Positions 1 to 8,524 of a stretch of DNA of 64,000 nt are shown piece after piece. The stretch covers positions 186,001 through 250,000 of the forward strand of contig NZ_JAEC01000006.1 of NCBI RefSeq assembly GCF_000518705.1, given 5' to 3'. The notes below the pieces were generated by a model. The model saw only the letters and a program-made list of their open reading frames with translations, did not search any database and was not told the origin of the DNA. Positions within the stretch are counted from its first letter, which is position 1. Every line of letters starts with the position of its first letter. The position numbers and the translations under genes are program-made. This DNA comes from Shewanella colwelliana ATCC 39565. GTDB lineage: Bacteria; Pseudomonadota; Gammaproteobacteria; Enterobacterales; Shewanellaceae.

Positions 1-2
1 GT

Positions 3-362
3 GCGGCGTTAACCTCTTATGCCTTCGCCACAGCACTGCCTATGGGTAACTATATCGTAGCGGTGGCACTGTCAGTGTTTGCCTTTACTACCATCTTAGG
101 CTGGAGTGTCTACAGTGAGAAATGTGTGCAGTATCTTTTAGGTGTGCGCGCAGTTAAGCCGTTTAGACTGGTTTGGATTCTAGTGGTGCCACTCGGTGCG
201 ATAAGTTCTCTGGACTTTATCTGGTTACTGGCCGATACCTTAAATGCCATGATGGCGATACCGAACTTGATAGCATTGGCACTACTAAGCCCAGTGGTAT
301 TTAGCCTAACTCGTGAGTATTTTATTAAGAAACGTCAGCAAGAAGCAGAAGCTAATGCATAA
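3..362 (+). CDS. Sodium:alanine symporter (AGCS family), C-terminal part
   Basis: This is the 3' end of a gene that starts left of the window; the frame is open from base 3 and reads AALTSYAFATALPMGNYIVA. An internal ATG at 42 is not the real start. The visible 119 residues hold about three hydrophobic segments and the run FTTILGWSVYSEKCVQYLLG, typical of the C-terminal helices of AGCS sodium:amino-acid symporters (AlsT/DagA type), which import alanine or glycine with sodium across the inner membrane. The protein ends in a charged cytoplasmic tail. A strong terminator follows immediately. Family assignment is from recognition of the conserved C-terminal motif; substrate is inferred. Confidence 0.85.
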   Translation, partial: AALTSYAFATALPMGNYIVAVALSVFAFTTILGWSVYSEKCVQYLLGVRAVKPFRLVWILVVPLGAISSLDFIWLLADTLNAMMAIPNLIALALLSPVVFSLTREYFIKKRQQEAEANA

Positions 363-374
363 CGTGATTTGATG

Positions 375-400
375 AAAAGCGCCGCAAGGCGCTTTTTTTT
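375..400 (+). terminator. Intrinsic terminator of the symporter gene
   Basis: AAAAGCGCC (375-383), loop GCAA, GGCGCTTTT (388-396) followed by further T residues to 400. A nine-base perfect stem with a GNRA-type tetraloop and U-tract. Confidence 0.9.
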
Positions 401-935
401 ATAGCTGTGATTTTACCTGATTGGCCTCACCTTTTAGGCTTCGTTACTTAAGTCTGTTTTCTATTTAGAACAGTTTTCGTGTTAGCTCATCTTTATTCAG
501 GGCATAAGTTTAAGGAAGTTTCGAACCAGCTAAATGGCTGGTTTTACAATTATCTTCAACCTTGACAGACACTGCTGTAAGCCATTTCAATTTTGCCTGT
601 TGTTAACATTCTGCCTAACCACTAAGAGATTTTCATCTCTTTGGCTGCATTGTCGATCGGGTTATTTCATTTAATCTGGTACAGGCAACGATTTTATGTG
701 AGGCAATTGTTAATGCGGGTGTAGCGAATAAGATTCTCTCTTTTTGGTAGAAATATGTTAGACCATATAACAATGGCTAAGTTAAGCTTTTGATTTTAAT
801 GCTATTTGTTTTGTTGTTATGTGAGGCGATACTTACCGGCTATTCAAGGTTCTGGCCTTCCCCCTTTCTCAGCTTTACTCAACGCTTGTTTTTGTTACAT
901 CTGCTTATCATCAATTAATTATATCTCATCAACTT

Positions 936-951
936 TGTTACCCAGATCACA
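936..951. promoter_or_regulatory. Secondary CRP-like site
   Basis: TGTTA-N6-TCACA, one mismatch from the CRP consensus TGTGA-N6-TCACA. Its centre is 62 bases upstream of the perfect site at 998-1013. Confidence 0.45.
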
Positions 952-995
952 ATCACTTCCTAAATGTTCACATTTGAGTGGCTCAACTTTATCGC

Positions 996-1015
996 AATGT
1001 GACGTGTCTCACATT
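996..1015. promoter_or_regulatory. Perfect CRP site upstream of the 1136 gene cluster
   Basis: TGTGA (998-1002), six-base spacer, TCACA (1009-1013), extended to AATGTGA and TCACATT arms: an exact match to the CRP consensus with symmetrical flanks. In Shewanella, CRP controls many anaerobic-respiration and carbon-use genes, so the downstream cluster is probably cAMP-CRP activated. Regulation is inferred from the motif only. Confidence 0.75.
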
Positions 1016-1135
1016 AAGTGCCTAAAAGAAAAAATAGAGTAAAGACTCTAGATTAGAGTAATTGCTCTATCAATAATTGTTCAGGTCAACGTCAATTTTG
1101 TCGCCAACCTGAATTTTGTAAACTCAGGAGGCGTT

Positions 1136-2041
1136 ATGGACATACCTGTCTGGCAATATATTGTTTCGATGAGCGGATATATTGTGTTCTTGCTTGTTTT
1201 GGTGGAAGGCATGCGCCGTACACCTCGTTTAACTGCAGCATTTTGGCTGTTGTCACTACTTACTGCTCCATTATGGGCCGACAACTTAGATGGTTGGTTC
1301 CGTTGGGTGAAAACGGTGAGCGTATTAATCCCTACAGCGATTGTTGTGGGTGGTGCGCGAATCGCATATCTGTATTACGACAATCCCAACCGAGTATTGG
1401 CGTTTTTTAGGGGCGATTGGGTACTTAAAGTCTTGTACGCTGTGCTGTTCCTCAATATTGCGGAAGCCACTGCCAAAGATTTTGCGACGGCTAACTACTT
1501 CAATGCGATTTGTGGTGTGATTCTATGTATCACTATTCCATTCCCTCGCTATAAGAATGGTCAGCGCATGTATTGGGTGATTGGTCGTGATAAGCCAAAT
1601 GACCTGTTGTTCTATTCAACTGCAGCGTGGAACTTTCTGTATACCACATGGAACCTCGCCTTCGTCTTTGGCGAAAACCCAGGATTCTTCGCAAGTTCAT
1701 TCTGTATCTTAATCGCGGCTGAACTTTACCCCATCATTAAGGGAAGACCTGAGCTCTATATTATCGCTCGAGTGTACACCTTGGCCTTCCACATCTTGGT
1801 TCGTGCCAACGCTGATATCTTCACGCCAGTGATGGATTCATCTAGCTGGGCGAATGACACAGTGCTGTGGTACTGGGGGGCGATTAACCTTGCACTGCAT
1901 ATCCCATTTGCAATCTGGTACTTCAATAAGAAACGCACCAGCCCAACAGGCGAGCCACCGACCGGTGACAATGAACCGCCAATGCTGAATGACTACTACA
2001 AAGATACGCCGGAAAAACAGCAACAGCTAACTACGGCTTAG
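1136..2041 (+). CDS. Polytopic inner-membrane protein of unknown function (possibly DUF5692)
   Basis: 301 residues with about eight hydrophobic segments and a hydrophilic, proline-rich C-terminal tail (about residues 262-301). The start ATG is preceded by a strong AGGAGG. I do not know a function; it resembles proteins annotated DUF5692. It is a paralogue of the membrane part of the next gene: both contain W-F-(R/K)-W-V-K, then a segment of the form LNI-(A/S)-EA followed by DF and NAI-x-GV, then a helix with W-N-(I/L)-x-F-V. The acidic residues of the NIxEA...DF element sit in a predicted membrane segment and may be functional. It is first in a three-gene cluster behind CRP-like sites. Confidence 0.75.
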   Translation: MDIPVWQYIVSMSGYIVFLLVLVEGMRRTPRLTAAFWLLSLLTAPLWADNLDGWFRWVKTVSVLIPTAIVVGGARIAYLYYDNPNRVLAFFRGDWVLKVLYAVLFLNIAEATAKDFATANYFNAICGVILCITIPFPRYKNGQRMYWVIGRDKPNDLLFYSTAAWNFLYTTWNLAFVFGENPGFFASSFCILIAAELYPIIKGRPELYIIARVYTLAFHILVRANADIFTPVMDSSSWANDTVLWYWGAINLALHIPFAIWYFNKKRTSPTGEPPTGDNEPPMLNDYYKDTPEKQQQLTTA

Positions 2042-2100
2042 TAACAAAGGGGCACCGCGAAGGTGGTGCCCATCACTTAAGCGGCACGATTGAGAGAGTA

Positions 2101-3288
2101 ATGAATATGAAACTCAGGGTGAGAAACATAATCAGCACAATGTTTGCCATGTTACTGATGCTTTGCAGCGCAGCGACTTATGCAGACACACCGCTAGATT
2201 CATCGCAGAATCTAGAAAAAATTCAAGGCCAAATTTGGCAAGGCACACGAGATGGTAAACCAGGTGAAGGTAGTCTCTTTTATCGCCTCGAATTTGGTAC
2301 CGATGACACGGTTGAAGTCACCAAACAGTCTGGTGGTTTTAACCACAGCGAAATTCAGCACTGGGCGTTGGCCGGCAATGAGCTGACAATCACCAGTCAA
2401 CCAAGCTCGCTAATCAAAGACTTTGATGGCGCTAAAATGAGCTTTGTCGAAGCAGAGACCATGCGTTTTAGCTTAGATGGTGATGGCTTTAATGTTCACA
2501 AGTGGTATCAAAACCGTGCCTTTGGCCACGTGCTTTTGGTATTGATTGGTTTGATGATCTTAAACGAGATCTGCCGTCGCTTTAAGTACAGCAACTACCT
2601 GCTGTGGTTTATCTTGCCTATCGTATTGATCCCATTGTGGTCTAGCTATGGTGTGACGTACTGGTTTAAGTGGGTCAAGCTCTACTCGGTGGTCGGTGCT
2701 GCCGCACTATTTACCCTGATCCGTTTTACCAAAGTCGGTGATATGAAATGGGCCAAATTTGGTGCCGCCGCCTTCTTAGCGATTAATATCTCTGAAGCGG
2801 TGATGCAAGATTTCAGTATGGGTAACCTTGCCAACGTGCTGAATGCGATTGGTGGTGTACTGTCAATTATTACCTTGGCGGGTTGGGCACAGATCTTCGC
2901 CGACAAATCTAAGCAACAAGATATGATTTGGCCTGCCATGACCACCTTCTGGATCATTGCTTACGATGTGTGGAATATCGTCTTCGTTTACCTCAACTTC
3001 CCAGGGTCCGCGACCGCGCAAATGATGGTGCTGATCGCGGCAACATTACCTGCATTATTTATCAAAAAAGGTACCTGGTTACAGGCTCGCGCATTCACGT
3101 TAGCGGGTTCATTCATGTACTACTTCAGCTGCCCATTTATGTACGAAAGCAACGTGGTGCCTTTACCACGTAATGATGAACTGATGCTCGCCGCTGGCGC
3201 AGCAAGTTTTGTGATTAACAGTGCTTATGCCTATGTGTTCTTCACGGGTAAATGGAAGCGTCGTCAAGCACTGACCACGGCAAGTTAA
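2101..3288 (+). CDS. Signal-peptide protein with periplasmic domain fused to a DUF5692-like membrane domain
   Basis: 395 residues. An N-terminal signal peptide (cleavage likely near TYA-DTP) is followed by about 115 residues that look like a small beta-rich periplasmic domain containing IQGQIWQGTRDGKPGEGSLF. The rest (about residue 140 on) is a polytopic membrane domain related to the preceding gene, sharing WFKWVK and NISEAVMQDF motifs. The gene lies 59 bases after its paralogue. Function is unknown. The architecture (sensor-like or ligand-binding domain plus integral membrane domain) would fit an envelope transporter or redox partner, but that is only speculation. Confidence 0.75.
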   Translation: MNMKLRVRNIISTMFAMLLMLCSAATYADTPLDSSQNLEKIQGQIWQGTRDGKPGEGSLFYRLEFGTDDTVEVTKQSGGFNHSEIQHWALAGNELTITSQPSSLIKDFDGAKMSFVEAETMRFSLDGDGFNVHKWYQNRAFGHVLLVLIGLMILNEICRRFKYSNYLLWFILPIVLIPLWSSYGVTYWFKWVKLYSVVGAAALFTLIRFTKVGDMKWAKFGAAAFLAINISEAVMQDFSMGNLANVLNAIGGVLSIITLAGWAQIFADKSKQQDMIWPAMTTFWIIAYDVWNIVFVYLNFPGSATAQMMVLIAATLPALFIKKGTWLQARAFTLAGSFMYYFSCPFMYESNVVPLPRNDELMLAAGAASFVINSAYAYVFFTGKWKRRQALTTAS

Positions 3289-3361
3289 CCGCCGTAAATC
3301 GACAAGTGATTTTAATTGGTATTTAAAACAAATAGATAAAATTATGATGATGGAGTCAATT

Positions 3362-4222
3362 ATGAAAAAGCATCTTTTAAGTGTAGCGGTTTTAGCGTCA
3401 ATGACTTGTGGTTTCAATGCGATGGCGGCTGATGATGCCGATATCGATATGTCCAATCCAACGGATGTGTACACCTCCCTTGGTGCTTCTTATGGTAGCG
3501 AAGGCGCTAACATCAAGGGGCAGTTGATGCTGTCAGAGAAAACAGCTACTTCAGGGCAAAAAACGGGGATCATTTTTGAAGCAAAAAACCTGTTTAACGA
3601 AGGTGATAAAACGCCACAGTTTACCGGCATGGTTGCTCACCCTGACTACGGCATGGTGCCAACGTTTAATGATGAAACCAGCAAGCGCTCTTTCCGTTTG
3701 CGTTACGGCACCATTAACACGACCAACGGCACAGGCTGGTCTGTTGATGCCATATTGGCTGATCACCCCTTCTACGGCAATATGGCTGTGGTTCAAGCGG
3801 GTCCGGTGATGACGATTCCGGTTTCAGATAACTTCTATATCTGGCCAATTCTTTATGCAGGTGCGGTTGTCGTTGAAGACAACATGTCGCAAATTTTGCC
3901 ACCAAATATGGCGGGCAGCACAGCAGTATCGAGCAGTGGTATCGATGTGCCATCGCTTATTATGACGGGTATGGTTTACGCGCGTTATGCCTTTAATGAT
4001 AACTGGTGGACACTGGTGAGTGCCTCATATACCGAAGAGCTACAAGGTAAAGGCTGGAGCGATGACATCATGGATGGTGGTCTCCAGATGGCCAGCTTCT
4101 CTGGCGAAATATCAGTGGCTTATCAGATGAATAAACGTCAAAACGTTCGTGTTAACTATAAAACAGATAACAGCGACAGCACTGATGACAGTTATTGGAT
4201 TGAATACAACCACGCTTTCTAG
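3362..4222 (+). CDS. Predicted outer-membrane beta-barrel protein
   Basis: 286 residues. The chosen ATG follows TGGAGTCAATT; an upstream in-frame ATG at 3344 lacks such spacing. There is a clear signal peptide ending near AMA-ADD. The mature protein alternates polar and hydrophobic residues in strand-like stretches and ends NHAF, a C-terminal phenylalanine typical of BAM-dependent outer-membrane barrels. It lies 73 bases after the membrane-protein pair and is followed by a terminator, so the three genes probably form one transcript. No family was recognised. It may be the outer-membrane partner of the two inner-membrane proteins. Confidence 0.7.
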   Translation: MKKHLLSVAVLASMTCGFNAMAADDADIDMSNPTDVYTSLGASYGSEGANIKGQLMLSEKTATSGQKTGIIFEAKNLFNEGDKTPQFTGMVAHPDYGMVPTFNDETSKRSFRLRYGTINTTNGTGWSVDAILADHPFYGNMAVVQAGPVMTIPVSDNFYIWPILYAGAVVVEDNMSQILPPNMAGSTAVSSSGIDVPSLIMTGMVYARYAFNDNWWTLVSASYTEELQGKGWSDDIMDGGLQMASFSGEISVAYQMNKRQNVRVNYKTDNSDSTDDSYWIEYNHAF

Positions 4223-4234
4223 GTTGTGATCCTT

Positions 4235-4276
4235 GCACTAGCGTTTGCTCCCCAGTTCGGCGCTAGTGCTTTTTTA
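4235..4276 (+). terminator. Terminator ending the three-gene envelope cluster
   Basis: GCACTAGCG (4235-4243) pairs with CGCTAGTGC (4261-4269), a perfect nine-base stem, followed by a T-run to 4276. Confidence 0.85.
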
Positions 4277-4352
4277 TTTGATCTATGTGGCTATGACTAA
4301 GGTGCAGTAGTGAGTCACACAGGTCTGCATGTTGATATCGACGGAGTGAAAG

Positions 4353-4916
4353 ATGAAAAAGAATATATTGTTATTAGCCAGCGCGCTGCTGTTGAGTACG
4401 TCTACCGCCTCTGCTGCTGAAGTCGGGGGGGTCGACTTGCTCGATACTCTGAATTCGCAAGACCAAGTGCTACAGCTTAATGGCGCAGGGGTGCGTAGTA
4501 AGTTTTTTATGGATCTGTATGTTGGCTCTCTCTATACCGTAGAGCAGGCTGAACAAGCATCTAAAGTGGTTAATGGAGATCAAGTGGCGGCGATCAGGCT
4601 CAATATTACCTCGGGTATGATCACTTCTGAAAAAATGACTGAAGCGATGCATGATGGCTTTAATCGCGCGACAGATGGCAATACCACGCCGATTGCTGAC
4701 AGTATTAAATCGTTTATTGCGACGTTTGCAGAGCCGATTCAAGAGGGTGACCAATTCACCTTAGTGAGCATTCCGGGTAAAGGTATTATCAGCTACAAGA
4801 ACGGCAAAGAATTGTCGATGACCAGTGGTGAAACTTTCCGTAAAGCGGTATTGGCTATCTGGCTTGGCAATAACCCAACCGATAAAGGCCTTAAAAAAGA
4901 GATGCTAAAAGGCTAA
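4353..4916 (+). CDS. Chalcone-isomerase-like periplasmic protein
   Basis: 187 residues with a signal peptide (cleavage near ASA-AEV). The segment GAGVRSKFFMDLYVGSLY is the hallmark of the bacterial chalcone-isomerase-like family, and the C-terminal FRKAVLAIWLG is also typical. In bacteria these secreted proteins have the open beta-sandwich fold and may bind fatty acids or other small ligands; they are not known flavonoid enzymes. The gene stands alone after a terminator, with its own ribosome-binding site (GGAG upstream of 4353). Confidence 0.85.
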   Translation: MKKNILLLASALLLSTSTASAAEVGGVDLLDTLNSQDQVLQLNGAGVRSKFFMDLYVGSLYTVEQAEQASKVVNGDQVAAIRLNITSGMITSEKMTEAMHDGFNRATDGNTTPIADSIKSFIATFAEPIQEGDQFTLVSIPGKGIISYKNGKELSMTSGETFRKAVLAIWLGNNPTDKGLKKEMLKG

Positions 4917-4919
4917 GCG

Positions 4920-5021
4920 TTAAGTCAGCTTGTTGGCCTGCAACCAGGTGCGAAGGTCGTCGTGAATGGACTCATTTAGGTCTATCAGCGTGGCCTGATA
5001 ACGTTTGCTATTTTTGCTCAC
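4920..5021 (-). CDS. Possible 33-residue small protein or gene remnant
   Basis: A GTG-initiated frame on the minus strand encodes 33 residues of ordinary, protein-like composition, containing RYQATLIDLNESIHDDLRTW. No good ribosome-binding site precedes the GTG, and an in-frame stop lies just upstream, so it could equally be the degraded 3' end of a lost gene. It lies convergent to the chalcone-isomerase-like gene. No family was recognised. Confidence 0.25.
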   Translation of the reverse strand: MSKNSKRYQATLIDLNESIHDDLRTWLQANKLT

Positions 5022-5141
5022 CCGTTAGTGTACGTTGATGCTCACCAGCGCTGCGGGAAACAGGCTGACTTAATTACTCGGCGTTGTAGTTTGAATGATG
5101 AATGCCAAATTTCCGATTGATGTCGGATGGGATAAAAGCCA

Positions 5142-6599
5142 ATGACCCCCTTAGCATTGTGGCGCTATCTGTTTTTCCCGCGAGACCATGTCTGGACGAC
5201 AGATCAAGTCAGAATGGTCGATACGGTATTGTTTTTTACCTTACTGTGTTTGTTTACCGGACTCTATAGCTTATTTAAATGGACACAACAGGCTCATACC
5301 TTGTTGATGATCACCTCAGTCTTTTTGATTGCCATTGAAATTATTGCTGCTGCTTCCATTCGCTTCTTCAAACAGATCACTTTAGCCTTGAATCTTGGCT
5401 TTTTAGGCATGGTGTTGCATGCGCTCAATGTGATTTATCAAGGCGGAGGGATCTTACAATCGAGTCAGAGTTTGTGGGTTGCCGTGCTGATAATTGCCTT
5501 TTTTCTTACGGCTTCATTAACACTAGCTACGATTTGGAGTGTTGGGGTGATTTTGCTCTCAGCGGTAATGGTGCAGCAAGGCCTAAGTGGTCTAATTGTT
5601 GCCACTATTGTGCTGTCCGATACTGGTGCTGCCGTCGAAGCATGGAGTGGTATGGTATTACCTTTAGTGGTGATTGTCGTGGCTCAAGGTTTTACGAGTG
5701 CAGCAAGGCAGAAGGCCAACAAGGCGCAAGCGGACGCGCAGCAAGCGATTGAGCAAGGTGCGACTAAGGCATTGGCGGGTGAACAGCGTTTAGGGCAAGT
5801 CTTAACCCAAGCTAATCAAGATGCGACAGAACTCAGTGACGTGGCTGTCGACCTTGATATGCAAGCGGTTGCCTTACATAGCCAAGTGAATCAACTCAAT
5901 GTTAACTGCGAGTCCCAAGCCAGTGCGGCAGAGGAGATGAGTCAGCAGGTTTATCGCATGACGCAAGATATGGCGCAATCGGAGCAGTTTATGGCGGAGT
6001 TAAAGCAGCGCTGCCAAACTATTGATAGCCAAGCGCAGGCGAGCGCTCAGTCGTTAGTTGCCTCTACTGATGCGATTGCAGCGATATTACACAGTAATCA
6101 GAAAATCGTATCGGTGGCCGATCTCATCACGTCGGTCGCCGATCAGACGAATTTGCTAGCATTGAACGCCGCTATCGAGGCAGCGAGAGCGGGGCAATAT
6201 GGTCGTGGTTTTGCTGTGGTGGCTGAACAAGTCAGGGAGTTGTCGGCTAAGAGTAATCAGTCTGCGATAGAGATCCGCTTATTGCTGTCAAGCAGTCGCA
6301 GTGAAGTGTTACAGGGTCAGCAGACGATAGAACACACCGCGGGCGAACTGACTCAAATCATTGAGCAGGTGGCGAGTGTTGTGCACGATGTTAATCAGCT
6401 AGCAGACTTAATGGCCCTGCAAGGGGAAGCATTAGCGCAGCTTAATTGTGCCAGCAGTGAAGTCGCGACCAGTGTAGTAAACACTAATCAAGTTTCTGAG
6501 TCGGTGGCGGTAGAGGGCGAGCAACTAGCAAAGCGCGTTGAAAGTTTAAAGGCGCTTGCTAGTAGTTTAACCGCCGTCGTCGCGTGCCAGACAGTTTAA
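5142..6599 (+). CDS. Methyl-accepting chemotaxis protein with membrane-embedded sensor region
   Basis: 485 residues. The first about 190 residues form some six hydrophobic helices with only short loops, so there is no classical periplasmic ligand domain; the sensor is probably the membrane region itself. From about residue 190 the protein is helical and coiled. The conserved signalling hairpin is present as [17 protein letters not shown] followed by [18 protein letters not shown], which contacts CheA and CheW. No HAMP domain is evident. There is no neighbouring chemotaxis gene. The ligand is unknown. Confidence 0.9.
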   Translation: MTPLALWRYLFFPRDHVWTTDQVRMVDTVLFFTLLCLFTGLYSLFKWTQQAHTLLMITSVFLIAIEIIAAASIRFFKQITLALNLGFLGMVLHALNVIYQGGGILQSSQSLWVAVLIIAFFLTASLTLATIWSVGVILLSAVMVQQGLSGLIVATIVLSDTGAAVEAWSGMVLPLVVIVVAQGFTSAARQKANKAQADAQQAIEQGATKALAGEQRLGQVLTQANQDATELSDVAVDLDMQAVALHSQVNQLNVNCESQASAAEEMSQQVYRMTQDMAQSEQFMAELKQRCQTIDSQAQASAQSLVASTDAIAAILHSNQKIVSVADLITSVADQTNLLALNAAIEAARAGQYGRGFAVVAEQVRELSAKSNQSAIEIRLLLSSSRSEVLQGQQTIEHTAGELTQIIEQVASVVHDVNQLADLMALQGEALAQLNCASSEVATSVVNTNQVSESVAVEGEQLAKRVESLKALASSLTAVVACQTV

Positions 6600-6641
6600 A
6601 CATATGGGTCGGCTTTATCAGCGACCCTATATGCTTATTGC

Positions 6642-6815
6642 TTAATAGAAATCACCACCCATTGCACGTTTTAGTGCCGCCGCTTCGAGTCGTTCTTCGA
6701 GGCGTTTTTTTACTTCTCGCCTGTGTTGTAATTCACAGGCGGCTTTGGCATTTTTTGGCGCTGTCATCGCTTCGATTTCATAATCATTAGGAATAAAATC
6801 AATTAATTGAGCCAT
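6642..6815 (-). CDS. Small charged protein, 57 residues (PA3496-like)
   Basis: Minus-strand gene starting at ATG 6813-6815, preceded by TAAGAGGAGTCC, an excellent ribosome-binding site. The C-terminal half is a basic/acidic helix (RREVKKRLEERLEAAALKRA) ending in GGDFY. This resembles the small PA3496-type proteins of gammaproteobacteria, which have a similar KRxxEERLE helix. That likeness is a recollection, not a search result. The codon use and the ribosome-binding site argue that it is real. Confidence 0.65.
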   Translation of the reverse strand: MAQLIDFIPNDYEIEAMTAPKNAKAACELQHRREVKKRLEERLEAAALKRAMGGDFY

Positions 6816-7170
6816 AGTGGACTCCTCTTATCTCAAATACAGTGCCCGGTAGCACAGCTTTGGTGCTGGTTGGCACGACAGGCTTTGACAAAAGATAGGT
6901 GGTCAAAGCGTTACTGGTGGCGCTACGGAAAATGCTTTCAATTAATCTTCAATTAGTTAGTTTCACATTAGTGAGCGCTAATGAGGAAAATAGCAGGGAG
7001 TTAGCAACAAAAGTGAGAGGAGGTTAACAAAATCGAATTTACCCAAATTAGCAGATTAATTGAGGATAAAATGTCGAGAGTTACAGGGTATATTATTGAA
7101 TATAATGGGTTTTGATTGTCTTGAAAATAGAACTGCCACCTAATTTAGTGGCAGCTCATTTAGATGATGA
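6816..7170. other. Intergenic region with a small inverted repeat and a weak terminator
   Basis: No gene seen. CATTAG (6966-6971), six bases, CTAATG (6978-6983) forms a perfect short inverted repeat that could be an operator for the 57-residue gene's promoter. Near the right end CTGCCAC (7133-7139) and GTGGCAG (7148-7154) form a hairpin that may terminate the minus-strand porin gene, although the U-tract on that strand is poor. Confidence 0.4.
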
Positions 7171-7869
7171 TCACAAATCGAAACTATAGCTATAACCTAT
7201 AACCACCTTAGGGTCATCATCTTCTAAGTCTGTGTCACTCACCATGAAAGAGATGGTACCAAAATCGGTATCTTTACTGACAGATACTGAGTAGTCCGTA
7301 TAGTTGTCGGTATCAAACCATGCATTGACCACATCACCAGTGGAGTAACCATAATGAGCTGAAAGTGAAAGGGTGTCGGACAGTGGAAAACTCACTCCTG
7401 CATCGATGTAGCTCAAATCTTTATTGTCGTATGGATCGCTGGCGACGTCGCTGCCTGCGTTGACTATGGTTGAGTAACTTAAACTTAGCCACTTCCAACT
7501 TACGGCTGCTTTCACTTCGCCAAGGTCGATACTGCCCTCACTATCAGGATAGGCGTAATAGAGGTAACTGACATCGTAGCCAAAGTCATCGCCTATGCTG
7601 CCAGCATAACCACCATAGAAATCTATCTCGTAGCTGGTTCCATCACCAAAATCTACATTCGAAGCCCAAGTACCAAGATAGAATCCACTATCGTGTTCGT
7701 AATCTAACCCACCTTGAACAGCAACAGCATCGTTGGTTTGGGTGGTGCCGCGCCATAGGTAGTTAGAGGTGGCACCGATGTTACCTGAGACGTTAGCGCT
7801 CGCCGGTAAGGCAATCATCATGGTACCTGCAAGAGTGCTAAGGGTGCGAAGTGCTTGTTTCATACTCAT
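7171..7869 (-). CDS. TorF-family putative porin
   Basis: 232 residues with a signal peptide (cleavage near ASA-NVS). The mature N-terminus contains GNIGATSNYLWRGTTQTND, the diagnostic start of the TorF/Gcw_chp family (TIGR02001 type), followed by repeated amphipathic strands rich in Tyr, Gly and Asp, and it ends in SYSFDL. It should form an outer-membrane beta barrel, likely a channel for small solutes. Monocistronic. Confidence 0.88.
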   Translation of the reverse strand: MSMKQALRTLSTLAGTMMIALPASANVSGNIGATSNYLWRGTTQTNDAVAVQGGLDYEHDSGFYLGTWASNVDFGDGTSYEIDFYGGYAGSIGDDFGYDVSYLYYAYPDSEGSIDLGEVKAAVSWKWLSLSYSTIVNAGSDVASDPYDNKDLSYIDAGVSFPLSDTLSLSAHYGYSTGDVVNAWFDTDNYTDYSVSVSKDTDFGTISFMVSDTDLEDDDPKVVIGYSYSFDL

Positions 7870-8058
7870 TCCTTATGTTGGTCTAGGGGAGCAACCGTAC
7901 TTTGCTTTTATTAAAATTGCATGGTTGCTTACCAGATAACATAGCGAAGAGTATGCCAACTATTTTATTTATGTTTTTCAGTATCTTATTTATTTGTGTT
8001 CGTAAGTGGGTCGTGTGTTTGATTCGTTATGATGCAGTGGTGCACATAATTAGTGCAT

Positions 8059-8087
8059 AAAAAAACCTCCACAGAGGAGGTTTTTTT
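8059..8087 (-). terminator. Terminator of the HU gene
   Basis: A-run, ACCTCC, five-base loop, GGAGGT, T-run. Symmetrical A and T tracts make it usable from both strands; it ends the minus-strand HU gene and may also stop transcription entering from the left. Confidence 0.85.
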
Positions 8088-8104
8088 ACGACTTAGGGCA
8101 GTGT

Positions 8105-8377
8105 TTAGTTAACGCTGTCTTTAAGTGTTTTACCTGCTTTAAACTTAGGTACTGTTGCAGCTGGGATTTGGATCTCTTTACCCGTTTGTGGGTTACGACC
8201 AGTGCGGGCTGCGCGGCTTGAAGTTTCGAAAGAGCCAAAACCTACAATAGAGATTTTTTCGCCGTTCTTCATCGCTTCAGCTACTGTTTGTTCGAAAGAT
8301 TTTAATGCACGAGCAGCTTCTGCTTTAGTGAGTTCAGCGCTTTCAGCCATTTTTGCAACAAGTTCAGTTTTATTCAT
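8105..8377 (-). CDS. HU family nucleoid protein
   Basis: 90 residues from MNKTELVAKMAE; this start, rather than one 13 codons upstream, gives the canonical HU length and follows GAAAGAAGAG. It contains the DNA-binding arm signature GRNPQTGKEIQIPA and GFGSFE, and ends KTLKDSVN. HU binds DNA with little sequence specificity and bends it, organising the nucleoid. Single gene with its own terminator. Whether it is the alpha, beta or a third paralogue cannot be decided here. Confidence 0.93.
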   Translation of the reverse strand: MNKTELVAKMAESAELTKAEAARALKSFEQTVAEAMKNGEKISIVGFGSFETSSRAARTGRNPQTGKEIQIPAATVPKFKAGKTLKDSVN

Positions 8378-8524
8378 TTGGATAGTCTCTTCTTTCCGTA
8401 GATTTAGTAATACCAATTACATTAGATACTTGCAATTGCTGGACTTAACATGCCACAAGCCTCCCTGTTTGGAAAGTGGTTTTATGCGGATAAATGGCGG
8501 TTTAAGTCAAAAATCCGCAAAATG

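Larger units (their letters stand above)
401..1135. other. 735-base intergenic region with two hairpins and CRP-like sites
   Basis: No convincing gene is present. A reading frame at 806-1042 has no ribosome-binding site, atypical composition and no recognisable motif. Two small hairpins lie near the left: AACCAGC (524-530) with GCTGGTT (537-543) followed by TT, and AAGAGAT (624-630) with ATCTCTT (635-641). The first resembles a weak terminator and might end a short untranslated RNA, but nothing else supports one. The right end holds two CRP-like sites upstream of the membrane-protein cluster. The leader is long, since the nearest site is about 120 bases from the start codon. Confidence 0.5.

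Noticed and set aside
806..1042. 78-codon frame upstream of the membrane cluster
   Set aside because: No ribosome-binding site, Cys/Ser-rich low-complexity translation, overlaps two CRP-like sites.
6584..6790. 68-codon plus-strand frame
   Set aside because: It is the complement of the better-supported 57-residue minus-strand gene and overlaps the chemotaxis gene end.
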